Positions 25,739 through 33,662 of a stretch of DNA of 64,000 bases are shown in pieces. A program made the position numbers and the translations under genes. Origin of the DNA: DAOUET01 sp034430155 (GTDB lineage: Bacteria > Chloroflexota > Anaerolineae > Anaerolineales > UBA4823); assembly GCA_034430155.1 (NCBI GenBank), contig DAOUET010000010.1, forward strand, positions 1 through 64,000. The letters run 5' to 3'. The notes under the pieces are model-generated. The model was not told the DNA's origin and did not search any database. It saw only the letters and a list, made by a program, of their open reading frames with translations. Each line of letters starts with the position of its first letter. The first letter of the stretch is position 1.

Positions 25739-26992
25739 ATGCCTGTAAAACGACCTGCTACCGCCATCTTGCATTATTCTGCTCCTCCGATTGTTGGAGG
25801 GGTTGAAGCGGTCATTGCCGCCCACGTAAATGCATTCGAAAATGAAGGCTATCCCGTGACCGTGGTGGCAGGCCGGGGCGACCAAGAAAGCCTTTCGCCA
25901 GGCGCTGACCTAGTCTTGATCCCAGAAATGGACTCACAGCACCGAGAAATCCTTCAGGTCAGCTCGGTTCTAGAAAAGGGACGCCTGCCCACCGGTTTTG
26001 AAGATATGGTTGCTCAGCTGGTCGCCTCATTGAGGCCGGTGATAAAACGCCATGACACCATCATCCTCCACAACATATTTACCAAACACTTCAACCTGCC
26101 CCTCACGGCAGCTCTGTATTGGCTGCTGGACGAGGGCGCTATCAAGAATTGTATCGCCTGGTGCCACGATTTCACCTGGACCAGCCCACATTCCCATTCG
26201 AAGGTCTTTCCGGGTTATCCGTGGGACCTTCTACAGACCTACCGGTCCGAAGTCACTTACGTGACAGTATCTCTCCGCAGGCAGGGCACTCTGGCCAAGC
26301 TCTTGAGCTGTGATCTCGAACGCATCCAGGTGATCTACAATGGTGTGGATCCCCAGAGCTTGTTGGGGTTGTCTGCTGAAGGCTGGGACCTGGCCAATCG
26401 TCTAGAGATATCGAAAAGCGATTTAATCCTGCTCATGCCGGTGCGCATTACCCAGGCCAAAAATATCGAATTTGCCCTGCGGGTGCTGGTGGCCATCCGT
26501 AACCGTGGTTGCCGACCAAAACTTATCCTCACCGGCCCCCCCGATCCCCACGATATCGAGAGTATGGATTATTTTCATGCCTTACAGGGTCTCTGCCAAG
26601 AGCTGGATATTAGATCTGAGATGGGTTTTGTTTTCGAATCTGGCCCCGAACCAGACCAACCGTACTACATAAACGCCCGTGTGGTTGGCGATCTATTTCG
26701 CCTCAGCGATGTAATGTTCATGCCCAGCTACCGGGAGGGTTTTGGCATGCCGGTGCTGGAAGCCGGTCTCGCTGGCATCCCGGTCGTATCCACTAACGTT
26801 CCTGCTGCAGAGGAGATTGGTGAACAGGATATCACCCTATTCAATTCTGACGATGATCCTGATAAAGTAGCTGAATTGGTTCTCAAAATTGCTGAGAACA
26901 GCCCAGTTTACCGCCTGAAGCGCCGCGTACGCCAGAAATATACCTGGGGCGCTATCTTTCAAGATCAACTCGAACCATTGCTGTACAAGTGA
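25739..26992 (+). CDS. GT4-family glycosyltransferase
   Basis: This is a GT-B glycosyltransferase with an N-terminal acceptor domain (SAPPIVGGVEAVIAAH Gly-loop) and a C-terminal donor domain (VRITQAKNIEFAL, LTGPPDP, and the EX7E motif in YREGFGMPVLEAG). It begins two bases after the GT20 stop and is probably translated with it. Its place between GT20 and a trehalose-phosphatase-like gene suggests a further sugar is added to the GT20 product, or that it makes a separate glucoside. It is only distantly similar to the GT4 protein near the window start. Donor and acceptor cannot be assigned. Confidence 0.83.
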   Translation: MPVKRPATAILHYSAPPIVGGVEAVIAAHVNAFENEGYPVTVVAGRGDQESLSPGADLVLIPEMDSQHREILQVSSVLEKGRLPTGFEDMVAQLVASLRPVIKRHDTIILHNIFTKHFNLPLTAALYWLLDEGAIKNCIAWCHDFTWTSPHSHSKVFPGYPWDLLQTYRSEVTYVTVSLRRQGTLAKLLSCDLERIQVIYNGVDPQSLLGLSAEGWDLANRLEISKSDLILLMPVRITQAKNIEFALRVLVAIRNRGCRPKLILTGPPDPHDIESMDYFHALQGLCQELDIRSEMGFVFESGPEPDQPYYINARVVGDLFRLSDVMFMPSYREGFGMPVLEAGLAGIPVVSTNVPAAEEIGEQDITLFNSDDDPDKVAELVLKIAENSPVYRLKRRVRQKYTWGAIFQDQLEPLLYK

Positions 26993-27098
26993 AATCTCCG
27001 GACCGTGATGCCAGGAACCCAAAAAGATCCTTATGACTAATCACGCTCTGCAAGCTGACCAAAGCCATATTAATCCCTGAAGAAAATGGAGCCCTGAA

Positions 27099-27905
27099 TT
27101 GCCCTGCCCTGAATCGATCACTAAACGCCTTACTGAGAGCCCTCGCCTATGGCTGTTCCTGGATTATGACGGTACCCTGACTGAATTTGCGCCCACCCCT
27201 GACCACGTCCAACCAGACCAGCGGGTGGTAGATCTGCTCTCTGGATTGGTCAAATCTCCATATATGCGCCTTAGCGTGATCAGCGGTCGCAGGTTGAGCC
27301 AAGTCAAGGAATTAATCCCGGTACCGGGCATGCTCTTGGCAGGCACCTACGGTATCGAACTATTTACGCCGGAAGGGAAATATCTCGAGCGGTTGGATTA
27401 CCAGACCATCCGGCCCATTCTTGAGATGATCAAACCCGTCTGGCAGGGTCTTATTGCTGACCGCCAGGGTTTCTACCTGGAGGATAAGGGTTGGTCTTTA
27501 GCTTTGCATGCGCGTTTTGCGGACGAGTCTGAATCCGATCAGGTTCTCGAGGCTGCCAAACTGGCAGCCGCCAGAGCAATTGAGAAAAAAGATTTTCGCC
27601 TATTGGGGGGGCATAAATTCTTGGAGGTTGGCCCCAAAATCGCCGATAAAGGTCAAACCGTCAAATACATCCTGGATCGCTACGCCTGGCAGGAAGCCCT
27701 CCCTCTTTACCTCGGTGATGATGACAAGGATGAAAGCGCTTTTAGCGTAATTAAACAGCATGGTGGAATCGCCATCCTGGTTGCAGCTCAACCGCGTGAA
27801 TCGCAGGCTGATTGCCGTTTGGAATCCATCCAAAGCGCACGCGCTTGGCTTGAAAAACTTCCCCACCTTATTAAGGCAGCCAACGCGGTTGTGGGCAGCG
27901 ACTAA
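27099..27905 (+). CDS. otsB: Trehalose-phosphatase family HAD hydrolase
   Basis: OtsB-type HAD phosphatases remove phosphate from trehalose-6-phosphate or related sugar phosphates. Motif I is LDYDGTLTEF (nucleophile Asp22, acid Asp24), followed by VISGRRLSQVKE in the motif II region, the cap segment with KFLEVGPK, and the motif III/IV region YLGDDDKDESAF. Length (268 aa) is typical. The TTG start has GGAG seven bases upstream. It completes the hydrolase-GT20-GT4 cluster. Given the variant GT20, the substrate may be a different glucoside phosphate, so the symbol is by family. Confidence 0.85.
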   Translation: MPCPESITKRLTESPRLWLFLDYDGTLTEFAPTPDHVQPDQRVVDLLSGLVKSPYMRLSVISGRRLSQVKELIPVPGMLLAGTYGIELFTPEGKYLERLDYQTIRPILEMIKPVWQGLIADRQGFYLEDKGWSLALHARFADESESDQVLEAAKLAAARAIEKKDFRLLGGHKFLEVGPKIADKGQTVKYILDRYAWQEALPLYLGDDDKDESAFSVIKQHGGIAILVAAQPRESQADCRLESIQSARAWLEKLPHLIKAANAVVGSD

Positions 27906-27943
27906 TTGATTATTCAAGCATGATGAAGGAGGTGATTGGTGAT

Positions 27944-28288
27944 ATGGATGATCCACTCGAATTGGAAGAGATTCGCTGGCAATTACAGCAACAAGAAAAG
28001 GTCCTTCTAGAGCATATTGACGAAGAGAAAGAAAATCTGCAAGGTTTCGCCACCAATCCTGACCGCAGCGACCTCGCCCAGTCATACGACATGCGTCAGC
28101 GCAGGTCAGCCATGTTCGCCAGCCTGGAAAACCAGTTAGAACAAGTGCGAGAGGCTCTCATCCGTCTAGACGAAGGTACCTATGGAAACTGCGAGAATTG
28201 CGGAGAACCCATCTTACCAGCCCGTTTGCAAGCCATGCCGCAAGCTACTTTGTGTATAAATTGCCAGGAAAAGCTAGAGCGAAGCTAA
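27944..28288 (+). CDS. DksA/TraR-type C4 zinc-finger protein
   Basis: An N-terminal helical hairpin of about 75 residues is followed by a C4 zinc finger (C83, C86, C104, C107) in the arrangement of DksA/TraR. Such proteins usually bind in the secondary channel of RNA polymerase, though many small ones are uncharacterised. The chosen ATG follows an excellent AAGGAGGTGATT ribosome site 11 bases upstream. ATGs before that site would place it inside the gene. It starts 38 bases after the phosphatase gene and precedes CarD and recombinase genes on the same strand. Confidence 0.85.
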   Translation: MDDPLELEEIRWQLQQQEKVLLEHIDEEKENLQGFATNPDRSDLAQSYDMRQRRSAMFASLENQLEQVREALIRLDEGTYGNCENCGEPILPARLQAMPQATLCINCQEKLERS

Positions 28289-28385
28289 CCTGCGCGGTCA
28301 CTAGTCCGCTATGTTCGATGGATGCGATATCAGGCCTGGAGTTCTCGAAATTTAGAATGTCTGAAGTTCTCTTGAGGAGTGTTAG

Positions 28386-28886
28386 ATGAATAAGAATGAT
28401 CAAGTTTATTCCAAAGGGGATTGGATTGTACACCTTTACCATGGTGTAGGGCAAATCAGAGATATTGAATCGAAGTGCCTTGATGGAAAGACCGTAGATT
28501 ACTACAAAGTAATCACCAAAGACAGTGTATTCTGGGTTCCAGTAGGCATGGCGGACAATGATCGCGTCCGCCCTCTCTCGACCCCCAAAGAAATTATGGA
28601 GGCTTGTCGAATCCTGAGGCAGGAACCTCAAGAGATGGACGCAGATTACACTGTTCGCAAGGATCACATCAAAGCCGTCATGGCTGATGGTGACTTGCAT
28701 ACTATCGCCCGCCTCATCCGAGATCTATCAGCCAGGCAATCGCATGCAAGACTTAACGAATCCGAGGAACGCGCCTTTAACCATTTCTTGGACCGCCTCT
28801 TGACGGAATGGTCGGCCTGTGAAGGCATCAACCTCGAAGATGCCCGTCAAAAACTGATGGCAATACTTCAGGATTCCCAGACATGA
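28386..28886 (+). CDS. CarD/CdnL-type transcription regulator
   Basis: The N-terminal Tudor-like RNA-polymerase interacting domain (residues 1-70: the GDWIVHLYHGVGQI start and a later VFWVPVGMADNDRVRPL strand) is followed by a helical C-terminal domain (about 85-165), as in CarD and CdnL proteins that stabilise promoter open complexes. Length (166 aa) is normal. TTGAGGAG precedes the ATG by about seven bases. The stop overlaps the recombinase start (ATGA), an unusual pairing for a general transcription factor. Another CarD may exist elsewhere in the genome. Confidence 0.87.
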   Translation: MNKNDQVYSKGDWIVHLYHGVGQIRDIESKCLDGKTVDYYKVITKDSVFWVPVGMADNDRVRPLSTPKEIMEACRILRQEPQEMDADYTVRKDHIKAVMADGDLHTIARLIRDLSARQSHARLNESEERAFNHFLDRLLTEWSACEGINLEDARQKLMAILQDSQT

Positions 28887-29782
28887 GCGATTTCCATGAA
28901 TTGAAGGATTATCTGCTATCGCAAGATCGCTCAATACACACCATAAACAGCTATTTGAGCGACGTATCTCTCTTTAAACGTTGGTATGAGCATACCAACA
29001 AGAGGGCACTCACTCCAGATAGGCTGTTACCAGAAGACGTACACTGCTACATCCATCACCTAAAAGAAGGTAAGAAAGCAGCCGCCTCTACGATCAATCG
29101 TAGATTGGCTGCCCTAAGGGCCTATACAGCCTGGGCGCTCGGGACAGGTCTGGCTGATCGAGATCCTCTTTTCGGCGTCAAAGGCCTCGAAGATCAGAAG
29201 GCCCCCCCCAGGTTTTTGCAACCAGATGAACAAACCACCCTTATAGCGCAGGTTGACGAGCGGCTGCTTGATGCCCGTACCGAAGCTGCCAAGCGCCAGG
29301 CCGTGCGAGACCGCGCCATTGTTTATGTATTGATGCATACCGGACTGCGGGTGAGTGAATTGTGTGCCCTAGAGCTGAGTGATATTGAAATAAATGCCAA
29401 CCGGGGCATGGTATGCATACGACCTAACAGACAGGGCCACCCTCGCAGTGTACCCCTCAATCGAGATACCCGCCGGGCGTTAAAAGATTGGCTGAACGCC
29501 CGGCCGCAGGTCGACACGCCAGCCGTTTTCGTCGGCAAACACAGCGAAGCTGCCAGCCCCTTGCTCGTCCAGCGTCTTTTAGCCAAATTGGGTCGCAGAG
29601 CCTGTTTGGAAGTCACCCCTTTTACGCTACGCCACACATTTGCTAAGAACTTGATCGATCAGGAAGTAAGCTTGGAGAAAGTCGCCATGCTTCTCGGCCA
29701 TAGCAGTCTAAATACTATTATGGCATACACCCGCCCTGAGCAAGTGGACATGGCCTGGGCAGTCGAAGCATTGGTGAATTAA
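28883..29782 (+). CDS. XerC/D-like tyrosine recombinase with altered active-site residues
   Basis: An N-terminal SAM-like core-binding domain (1-95) leads to a tyrosine recombinase catalytic domain. Arg155 (TGLRVSEL), Arg250 (FTLRHTF), His273 (LLGHSS) and Tyr282 (MAYTRP) are in place. However, the first His of the HxxR motif is Phe247, and the beta-hairpin Lys region normally reading GKGxKxR is NRQGHPR. Such changes can weaken cleavage, so the protein may be a variant or partner recombinase. It overlaps the CarD gene by four bases and ends this cluster. Chromosome dimer resolution or site-specific integration are possible roles. Confidence 0.85.
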   Translation: MSDFHELKDYLLSQDRSIHTINSYLSDVSLFKRWYEHTNKRALTPDRLLPEDVHCYIHHLKEGKKAAASTINRRLAALRAYTAWALGTGLADRDPLFGVKGLEDQKAPPRFLQPDEQTTLIAQVDERLLDARTEAAKRQAVRDRAIVYVLMHTGLRVSELCALELSDIEINANRGMVCIRPNRQGHPRSVPLNRDTRRALKDWLNARPQVDTPAVFVGKHSEAASPLLVQRLLAKLGRRACLEVTPFTLRHTFAKNLIDQEVSLEKVAMLLGHSSLNTIMAYTRPEQVDMAWAVEALVN

Positions 29783-29783
29783 A

Positions 29784-29808
29784 GGCAGGATGTCATCCAA
29801 AGCCTGCC
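29784..29808 (+). terminator. Hairpin directly after recombinase gene
   Basis: GGCAGG and CCTGCC frame a short GATGTCATC inner palindrome, starting just after the stop codon. It is followed by ACCTTTC rather than a clean U-run. A probable transcript end. Confidence 0.4.
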
Positions 29809-30284
29809 ACCTTTCACTGATGCTTCCATCATCCTAATAGCACTCTCGTGAGCCCCTGGGCAGCTGTAGAGCCAGAGTGGTCTTATCTTTCGACCACCTG
29901 GTTTTTTTCTATCTGCTGCCAGAATCATTACCAATGAGGGATCTGTGGTCCGGTTTGACCGGCGACTGAAGTCGCAGCGAGAAAGACACAAAGCCCGCCA
30001 AAGGGCGGGCTGAAGGCTGTTCGCCGCCACACAGGACGATTGTGCCAGGCTCTTGAAAAATGGGCAGCAAATCCTTCATTTGCATCAGCCCTGATCTTTA
30101 TAAAATCTTTAAATCTTTTTGGTAAACTGGGTAAACGAAGTTATGTCTTACCAATGGACTACTTCAGCGACTTCGAATCTGGTCGATCGAACACCGTCAT
30201 ACTAGAGGTGTAGATGTGTTGTTAAAACGCAGCCGAGCTCTGCTGCCTCCCTAATTCGCGCACCGCTTACAGCTTTCCTGCTCC
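29809..30284. repeat. Gene-free stretch containing a double-hairpin palindromic repeat (29958-30027)
   Basis: No credible gene is seen in the ~475 bases. At 29962-29975 GCGACT-GA-AGTCGC forms a small hairpin, and at 29992-30011 AGCCCGCC-AAAG-GGCGGGCT forms a second. Outer GGCGA / TCGCC bases could close the whole unit. The order of motifs resembles a dispersed palindromic repeat I have seen in cyanobacterial and Chloroflexota genomes, but no second copy is found in this window. The 200 bases before the ABC operon are AT-rich and may contain its promoter. Confidence 0.45.
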
Positions 30285-33200
30285 ATGAATTTACTTGCGT
30301 TTATCCTGCACCGCTCCCACCGACACTGGCAAGTATTGCTCCCTCTCATCTTGGGAGTGATCATTGCCACTGCCCTGCTTGCCAGCGGTCCCATGCTCGT
30401 AGATACGATCATGGACTTCGCCATGGCTTACAAACTGCGTAATGCCGATCCGTTGGACGGTAATATTCGCTTGACGACCTACACTATACCTGAGGTAGGA
30501 GCCTTCCAGGAGGTGGACACTCAAATTCGCATGATGGTCGCCGAACAACTAGGGCCATATGTCCACCAGGTCATCAGTTCTGCCGGGTCAAATTGGACTT
30601 TTCCCTGGTTGAACGAACAGCTGGTCACTGACCAACGTGTCAACTTGAACTTCTACGAAGGCATACAAGATCAGGTGGAGTTTATTAGTGGTAATTGGCC
30701 ATCGGGAGAATCTCCAGGAGATGGCGTCGTGCCAGCAGCAATCTCGGAAGCCATGGCCACTGCCTACACCTTGCAGGTAGGGGATCGTTTGCCACTAAGC
30801 TTCAAGAATTCCGAGACCACACCCTCCTTATGGATTCAGGTTGAGGCTATCGTCCGACCGAGAAACCCTCGCCTCCCCTATTGGTTTGGCGAATTCAGCC
30901 CTTTACGCCCGCAGAGTGATCAGAACTGGTCGGCGCAGTATAGTGTAATCATCCCTGCAAGATCCTTTTTTGGAACCAGTAATAAGCTTTTCCCCGCTTC
31001 TCACATCAGACTGGTCTGGAATGTTCTCATCTCCCCGCAGAGCATCCATCCTCAAGATGCTTCCCTGGTCCAATCTCGTTTAGATGCGTTAAATTCTGAG
31101 TTAAACGCCCTTCCCGAAAAAATATTCCTGGAGACCAATTTAGGTCAGGTCCTTGCTAAGTTTAACCGGGAGTCCGAAGCTGTACGAGTGCCTTTATATC
31201 TGCTGATCGTGGAGGTGCTTTTTCTGGCGCTTTACTATATCGCCATGCTAGCAGCCTTAGCGATTAAACAAGTAGAGGGAGAGTTCTCCACTTTATCAAG
31301 CCGGGGCGCTTCAGCTACCAGCCTCTTGAATATCCAGGTCATCGAAGCCCTAATAATCGCCGGTGTTGCCCTGTTAAGTGGTCCAGGGCTGGCAGCCTTT
31401 ATGGTGTGGATGCTCGCTAAAATTGGCCCATTAGCGGATGTTCGCCAGGCAGATTGGGTGCTAAGGCTCTCCTGGGCTCCTTGGGTAGCAGCTGGAGCAG
31501 GCGCCCTGGCCAGTATGCTTGGTTTGCTCTTCCCGGTTCGCCCGGCTTTGAAGCGCAGCGTGGTCGCATACCAGCGGGCAGTCAGCCGTACTGAACAGCA
31601 CCCCTGGTGGCAGCGTTATTATCTGGATGTCTTCATTCTTCTGGGTGGCCTTGTCTTGCTCTGGCGCGTCAACATATATGGGGGTATGGTTGCGGAGAGC
31701 GCTTCGCAGGTTCGCCTGGACTGGTTATTGCTTTTAGCTCCCCTGGCCCTGCTGTTTGGCTCAGCCGCCATCCTATTGCGAGTTTTCCCCTTGCTCATGC
31801 GCCTATTCTCCTGGGTAATAGCTCGTGGTCGCGGCCTACCTGCCACTCTGGCAATCTACCAGATTTCGCGGGACCCCACCCATGTCGCTCGTTTAGTACT
31901 TCTTCTCACTCTAAGCATGGCTTTAGGGATTCTCACTACTGGGTTAAACGCTACGCTTGATCTTAGCGATTCGGAGCGAGCTGCCTATGCCTCTGGAAGC
32001 GATCTGCGCCTGGTTTTCGATACCTTTACGCCCTTGTCCGAGGTGCTTGCTACACCGGGTGTTGGTGGGGCCAGCACTGTGTGGCGTGGTTCTGGTAGTG
32101 TGAATGTGCGGGCCTACCGGGTTTTCCCCTCGTTTGACATCCTGGCAATTGATCCCTTTTCTTTTTCAGCCGTGACCCAATTTCGTGATGATTACGCTGA
32201 TAACCCCATGAAACTAGCGCTGGGTTATCTGGTTACCGATCCTGATCAATTCCCGGTGACCTTCATGCCCCTACCCGGTCAGGTCACCAGCTTCGGATTG
32301 TGGATAGCGAACACAACTCCTACAACCAACCTGGAACCCAATCCTCTGGACTATCTTGTGATTCAAAGTAAATTTCTAACTGCCCAGGGCGAGACATTAA
32401 CCTTCGATATGGTTCCAGCAATTGCGGACCTCTCCGGTAAAGAGTCGATCTTCTTGCCGCTGGTCAGCGCTCAGGCACCAGCCGTAGAAAGCTCCCAGCC
32501 CAGACAGTCTGCAGCTACCACTGAATGGCGCTACTTTCAAGTGGCACTGTCGTCCTTACCTCCTGAGCGCTATCCACTCAATTTGCATTCTCTGTGGTTA
32601 AAAGTCAGATCTCTCAGGGGAGATCGCCGAAACATGGGCATTTTTTCGTTCGCTTTAGATGACTTTAGCGTGGTAGAGCATCAGGATCAGACGACCCAAA
32701 TTATTGAGGATTTCGAAACTGCAGCGCGCATCTGGCAAACCAACAACACACGCAGCCTAGCGCGCTATACCGAACGCGGCCCGGCTCATTCGGGGAATGG
32801 TAGTCTATCGTTAAATATTCCCAGCTCAACTTCACAGTCAACCTCACTTAGCCTGGCTGGTAAGATGAGTCGAGAGCCATTGCCTGCCCTTTCCAGCCAG
32901 AATTTTCTTACCGCAACGGGATTACACCCGGGTGACAGATTAGTCGGGCAGGTAAATGGCATCCAGGTGCCAATGGTAATCAAAGACACCCTGAATTATT
33001 TTCCAACCTTGTATGATGAAGGGGGTCGCGGCTTCCTAGTGACCGCAATAGACCCATATTTGGCTTTGATGAATAGAGAAAGCTTCAATCCAATCAATTT
33101 CAACGAGGTATGGGCAAGCACCGATTCTCAACAGGTAGCTGCCTCTCTGACAGAATCCTTTCCCAACTCAGTAAAAATCTGGGAAACCGATGCCGTCCGG

Positions 33201-33656
33201 CGCGCCATCAAGGCTGACCCCCTCTCGCTGGGGCTACGCACCGTAACCTTTTTGGGATATTTGCTAACTGCCGGGCTCAGCCTGGTAGGATTTGCCACCC
33301 ATTTCTATATGAGCGCTCGTCAGCGAGAGGCCAATTATGGAATATTACGCTCTCTTGGCTTATCTTCCAGGCAGCTTTACACTTCATTAATGTTTGAGCA
33401 ACTCATCTTGATAATATTTGGTCTGGCTTTAGGAACAGTCCTAGGAGCATTGTTAAATCGTCTGGTCTTGCCCGGATTGCCCATCTCCTTAGGAGATCGC
33501 CCCCCTGTACCTCCATTTATCCCCCAGGAAGATTGGTGGGCTGTCCTGCGAATTTACTTTATTCTTCTGAGCACCTTTGTGGTATCGATTGGGATCGCTA
33601 CTATCCTACTGTGGCGTTCACGCCTCCACCAGGTATTACGCATTGGACAGGAATAA
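30285..33656 (+). CDS. Giant FtsX/MacB-type ABC transporter permease 1
   Basis: This 1123-residue protein has the two-block layout of large LolE/FtsX permeases: an N-terminal TM helix (about 18-40), a large extracytoplasmic domain, a central group of TM segments (about 300-530 with paired FtsX-like helices), a second extracytoplasmic domain including an unusual insert around 740-900, and three or four C-terminal TM segments containing the ARQREANYGILRSLGLSS loop typical of FtsX. Such proteins couple ATP hydrolysis to lipoprotein extraction, peptide export or envelope signalling. It is followed six bases later by a second permease and then by a tandem ATPase. The ATG lacks a strong ribosome site. 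Substrate unknown. Confidence 0.85.
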   Translation: MNLLAFILHRSHRHWQVLLPLILGVIIATALLASGPMLVDTIMDFAMAYKLRNADPLDGNIRLTTYTIPEVGAFQEVDTQIRMMVAEQLGPYVHQVISSAGSNWTFPWLNEQLVTDQRVNLNFYEGIQDQVEFISGNWPSGESPGDGVVPAAISEAMATAYTLQVGDRLPLSFKNSETTPSLWIQVEAIVRPRNPRLPYWFGEFSPLRPQSDQNWSAQYSVIIPARSFFGTSNKLFPASHIRLVWNVLISPQSIHPQDASLVQSRLDALNSELNALPEKIFLETNLGQVLAKFNRESEAVRVPLYLLIVEVLFLALYYIAMLAALAIKQVEGEFSTLSSRGASATSLLNIQVIEALIIAGVALLSGPGLAAFMVWMLAKIGPLADVRQADWVLRLSWAPWVAAGAGALASMLGLLFPVRPALKRSVVAYQRAVSRTEQHPWWQRYYLDVFILLGGLVLLWRVNIYGGMVAESASQVRLDWLLLLAPLALLFGSAAILLRVFPLLMRLFSWVIARGRGLPATLAIYQISRDPTHVARLVLLLTLSMALGILTTGLNATLDLSDSERAAYASGSDLRLVFDTFTPLSEVLATPGVGGASTVWRGSGSVNVRAYRVFPSFDILAIDPFSFSAVTQFRDDYADNPMKLALGYLVTDPDQFPVTFMPLPGQVTSFGLWIANTTPTTNLEPNPLDYLVIQSKFLTAQGETLTFDMVPAIADLSGKESIFLPLVSAQAPAVESSQPRQSAATTEWRYFQVALSSLPPERYPLNLHSLWLKVRSLRGDRRNMGIFSFALDDFSVVEHQDQTTQIIEDFETAARIWQTNNTRSLARYTERGPAHSGNGSLSLNIPSSTSQSTSLSLAGKMSREPLPALSSQNFLTATGLHPGDRLVGQVNGIQVPMVIKDTLNYFPTLYDEGGRGFLVTAIDPYLALMNRESFNPINFNEVWASTDSQQVAASLTESFPNSVKIWETDAVRRAIKADPLSLGLRTVTFLGYLLTAGLSLVGFATHFYMSARQREANYGILRSLGLSSRQLYTSLMFEQLILIIFGLALGTVLGALLNRLVLPGLPISLGDRPPVPPFIPQEDWWAVLRIYFILLSTFVVSIGIATILLWRSRLHQVLRIGQE

Positions 33657-33662
33657 CCAAGC

